From the NCBI GenBank assembly GCA_948329525.1, contig CAOJBM010000011.1, forward strand, positions 1 through 34,757: a stretch of 34,757 bases of DNA. Reading direction: 5' to 3'. Made by a program: the position numbers and the translations under genes. The stretch is from an uncultured Mycoplasmatota bacterium (lineage in GTDB: Bacteria > Bacillota_I > Bacilli_A > RF39 > UBA660). Numbering within the stretch: the stretch's first letter is position 1; the number at the start of each line of letters is the position of its first letter. Shown here piece by piece: positions 32,938-34,757 of this stretch. The notes beneath the pieces were generated by a model, which ran no database searches, was not told the origin of the DNA, and saw only the letters and a program-made list of their open reading frames with translations.

Positions 32938-33163
32938 CTACTACTATCTCATTTTATCATAGATACATATTTAATTTCATTATATTTTAGTAATAATTAA
33001 TTCTTATCATCTATTGTTTTTATATAATATTCTTATTAATACATCACTTACTTCTTAATCAAATAACAAAGCTTTAATTATTTTTGATAAGAAAAAATTG
33101 TTAACTTATTGGTTTAGTTAAAAATTTTTGTTTAAATTATATTTATCTTTTAACTTTCTTTCA

Positions 33164-33200
33164 AAAAAAGCAATATAATACCAAAAAAATATTGCTTTTC
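33164..33200 (-). terminator. intrinsic terminator of the metalloprotease operon
   Basis: AAAAGCAATAT (33200-33190) pairs with ATATTGCTTTT (33177-33167), an 11-bp stem followed by T. It ends the unit of 33213-34552. Confidence 0.88.
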
Positions 33201-33212
33201 TATTATAAAATA

Positions 33213-33956
33213 TTATTCTTTTATTTCATCTACAAATTGTTTTGAAATTTCTTTACTTACAGCTTTATCTATACTTTCATACTCATTTGTTTTATTGTTT
33301 TTTATTAAAATTTCATTTGAATTTATATTTAAACTTCTTGTATTAGTATTTAAATTTACTTCTCTTAAACCATATTCAAAAGCTTCAATAGTATATTCAT
33401 TCTCATTATGAAATTCATTATCTCTATTCATATAAACTAAATACGTTTTTCCGTCTTCAATATCTATATCATCTTTAGATTTATCTTCAACAAATGTTGT
33501 GGTCTTATCTCCTTGAAATAATTCATTTAATTTTTCTCTTGCAGAAGGATAAAGAGATTTTTCATAATCAGTATAAGAAACTATACCTCCAAGTCTTAAA
33601 AATGTTATTTCAGAACTATTAAAATTACCTTTTAAAGTTTTTAAAATGGTTGCTTTACCTGATGTATAGGGCTTTATATATTCATCAGTTTTTTCTCTAT
33701 ATGTTGTAGCAGGATTTAATCTATCAATATGGACAATTGCAATAAATTCATGATTATCGTACATTTCATCAAGATTTTTTAAATCAAATGAATAGCTTGT
33801 TTGATACTCAGTATGATATATGTTTTTTTCTTCTAATTTCTCATTTGTGCTAATTACTGAATTTTTTTCATTTTGATTTAAGTTTTTATAAACAACAGAA
33901 AAACCTCCTACAGTTGCAATTATAGCTATAATAGTAGTTAAGATTATTTTTTTCAT
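33213..33956 (-). CDS. exported hypothetical protein
   Basis: The 247-aa protein has a signal peptide or anchor (IILTTIIAIIATVGGFSVVY, no lipobox Cys) and an outer domain with no family I recognise. The part from about 55 to 180 (EFIAIVHIDRLNPATTYREK ... ATILKTLKGNFNSSEITFLR ... DGKTYLVYMNRDNEFHNENE) looks like an OB/beta-barrel fold seen in small Gram-positive exported proteins. It lies 26 bases after the metalloprotease gene and shares its terminator, so the two likely act together outside the cell. Confidence 0.7.
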   Translation of the reverse strand: MKKIILTTIIAIIATVGGFSVVYKNLNQNEKNSVISTNEKLEEKNIYHTEYQTSYSFDLKNLDEMYDNHEFIAIVHIDRLNPATTYREKTDEYIKPYTSGKATILKTLKGNFNSSEITFLRLGGIVSYTDYEKSLYPSAREKLNELFQGDKTTTFVEDKSKDDIDIEDGKTYLVYMNRDNEFHNENEYTIEAFEYGLREVNLNTNTRSLNINSNEILIKNNKTNEYESIDKAVSKEISKQFVDEIKE

Positions 33957-33982
33957 ATGTTACTCCTTTCTTTAAATAAATT

Positions 33983-34552
33983 TTAATATAACCTATTTAC
34001 CGTATTTGTATCAATTTTTTGAACTTTTAAAGCTCTTTTAGTAGCTTCACCATACATTATACTATTTGTTGTCGCATCATTATGGTCTAATCCAAATGCA
34101 TGCCCCATTTCATGGGCAAAAACAGCTGTTCTTACATTTATTGCCAAAGTATTTAAGGAATCTGTATTTCCTACTATTTTTGCATATCTATAAGTTCCAG
34201 AACGAGGCCAAGGTATCATTTTTCCATTTATATCATACCAAGTTGTTTCAGCATTTGCTCTCATATTACCACCAAAATAACTTTTTGAATAGCAATATAT
34301 ATCAAGCATAGTTCCTTTACTATTAGGAGCATAAGCAAATCCTACATCACTAGCCCATCCAGGACTTGTCCAATTATCAGCTGCTCTAACAATTAACGTT
34401 TGAAAACTTGTTGCTCCTTCCCCTATATATGTTGAAACTCTACTTACACCTCTATCCATCTTTCCACCTATAGCTGGCGTATCTGCTGCATGTACTTTTA
34501 TTGGGATAGTCATTAACAGAAATCCTACAAACAATATTCCTATTTTTTTCAT
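33983..34552 (-). CDS. secreted matrixin-like zinc metalloprotease
   Basis: The 189-aa protein has a cleavable signal peptide (MKKIGILFVGFLLMTIPIKVHA, cut before ADT) and a zinc site HEMGHAFGLDHND: HExxHxxGxxH, with Glu as base and three His ligands. A Met-turn follows (NSIMYGEA). This is the metzincin signature of the M10/M12-like families. The catalytic domain is compact and there is no propeptide with a cysteine switch. The start at 34552 has AGGAGGAGGTGA 8 bases upstream; the GTG at 34564 lies in that SD. Substrate unknown; bacterial matrixin-like enzymes act on peptides or host and surface proteins. Confidence 0.88.
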   Translation of the reverse strand: MKKIGILFVGFLLMTIPIKVHAADTPAIGGKMDRGVSRVSTYIGEGATSFQTLIVRAADNWTSPGWASDVGFAYAPNSKGTMLDIYCYSKSYFGGNMRANAETTWYDINGKMIPWPRSGTYRYAKIVGNTDSLNTLAINVRTAVFAHEMGHAFGLDHNDATTNSIMYGEATKRALKVQKIDTNTVNRLY

Positions 34553-34581
34553 TTCTTTTTTCACCTCCTCCTTTTTTATGT

Positions 34582-34604
34582 TTGAAAGATTTTACTTCTT
34601 TCAA
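34582..34604 (-). repeat. hairpin in the metalloprotease leader
   Basis: TTGAAAGA and TCTTTCAA form a perfect 8-bp stem with a 7-base loop, 12 bases upstream of the polypurine SD. It may shield or space the ribosome binding site. Confidence 0.5.
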
Positions 34605-34637
34605 CCTCATCATAAAATGTACTAATCTTAACAGCAA

Positions 34638-34682
34638 GCAACCATTAGTTGCATACACAAAAAGCAACTGTTGGTTGCTTTT
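34638..34682 (-). terminator. paired GCAAC hairpins; the first resembles an intrinsic terminator
   Basis: AAAAGCAAC (34682-34674) pairs with GTTGCTTTT (34668-34660) and is followed by T, so it may end a transcript entering from upstream. A second stem, GCAAC/GTTGC (34652-34638), repeats the arm sequence directly after. Confidence 0.6.
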
Positions 34683-34721
34683 AAAAACTTACTAAATGCT
34701 CTTTTCAACTCCTCGTATAAT

Positions 34722-34745
34722 GTAGTTAAGATATTTTTTAACTAC
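34722..34745. repeat. inverted repeat at the window edge
   Basis: GTAGTTAA (34722-34729) and TTAACTAC (34738-34745) form a perfect 8-bp inverted repeat. No gene is visible from here to 34757; it may belong to an upstream gene outside the window. Confidence 0.4.
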
Positions 34746-34757
34746 ATTTCTTATTTA

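Noticed and set aside
32938-33163. A gene in the AT-rich gap between the ABC ATPase and the exported protein
   Set aside because: No frame with an SD and protein-like composition is visible; only a weak TGATAAAAT -10-like element for the ABC operon near 32955.
34452-34667. A 71-codon minus-strand frame overlapping the metalloprotease start
   Set aside because: It runs through the leader hairpins, the SD and the protease signal-peptide region in another frame, and its sequence is unlike any protein; treated as a shadow.
1-34757. tRNA, rRNA genes, CRISPR arrays or intact insertion sequences
   Set aside because: No T-loop (GGTTCGAAT-like) cloverleaf, rRNA motif, regular spacer repeats or intact transposase with terminal repeats was seen by eye; the only mobile-type gene is the decayed Rpn relic.

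Overview
The window is about 30% GC with tightly packed genes, and nearly all of them lie on the minus strand. TGA acts as a stop codon and TGG as Trp, so the standard bacterial code applies. Shine-Dalgarno sequences are strong (AGGTGG/AGGTGA/GGAGG), and TTG and GTG starts are common. The order rpsU-yqeY-yqfC-yqfD-(vanZ-like)-ybeY-dgkA-era-yqzL-recO follows the Bacillus subtilis chromosome, and yqfC/yqfD are sporulation genes. Together with GatA/GatB of a divergent type, this suggests an uncultured, low-GC, host-associated member of the Bacilli (RF39/Erysipelotrichales-like) descended from spore formers. The lineage is an inference.

Region 1 (48-9620) is one long operon for aminoacyl-tRNA synthesis behind a canonical promoter and a T-box riboswitch. 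In transcription order it is hisS, an archaeal-type aspS, asnS, a bacterial-type aspS, a small nucleotidyltransferase-like gene, gatC, gatA and gatB. It therefore holds both known routes to Asn-tRNA(Asn): direct charging by AsnRS, and mischarging by a non-discriminating AspRS followed by GatCAB amidation. The T-box has a UGGC acceptor bulge and an AAC-like specifier, so it probably senses uncharged tRNA(Asn), although hisS is the first gene.

Region 2 (9755-15129) is the conserved rpsU-to-recO block, including a 26-residue YqzL-like gene. PhoH and Cdd are absent, and a VanZ-family membrane protein lies between yqfD and ybeY.

Region 3 (15148-22213) is accessory DNA. It holds a pentapeptide-like protein, a secreted or membrane-anchored pilin-like protein, and a compact bacteriocin locus: a C39-peptidase ABC exporter, a very short HlyD-like adaptor, and two unlisted double-glycine peptides of 45 and 53 aa, ending in a strong terminator. 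Upstream is a graveyard of broken genes: a minus-strand gene of unknown function, two XRE-type repressors and an Rpn/PD-(D/E)XK transposase-family gene on the plus strand.

Region 4 (22212-30119) holds two paralogous membrane-anchored proteins sharing a Cys-containing module, another pseudogene, an unrecognised 289-aa protein, a glycerophosphodiester phosphodiesterase, a CDP-alcohol phosphatidyltransferase, an anchored hypothetical and fmt.

Region 5 (30088-34757) has a MacB/FtsX-type ABC transporter with two permeases, then an exported protein and a secreted matrixin-like metalloprotease whose 5' region contains several hairpins.
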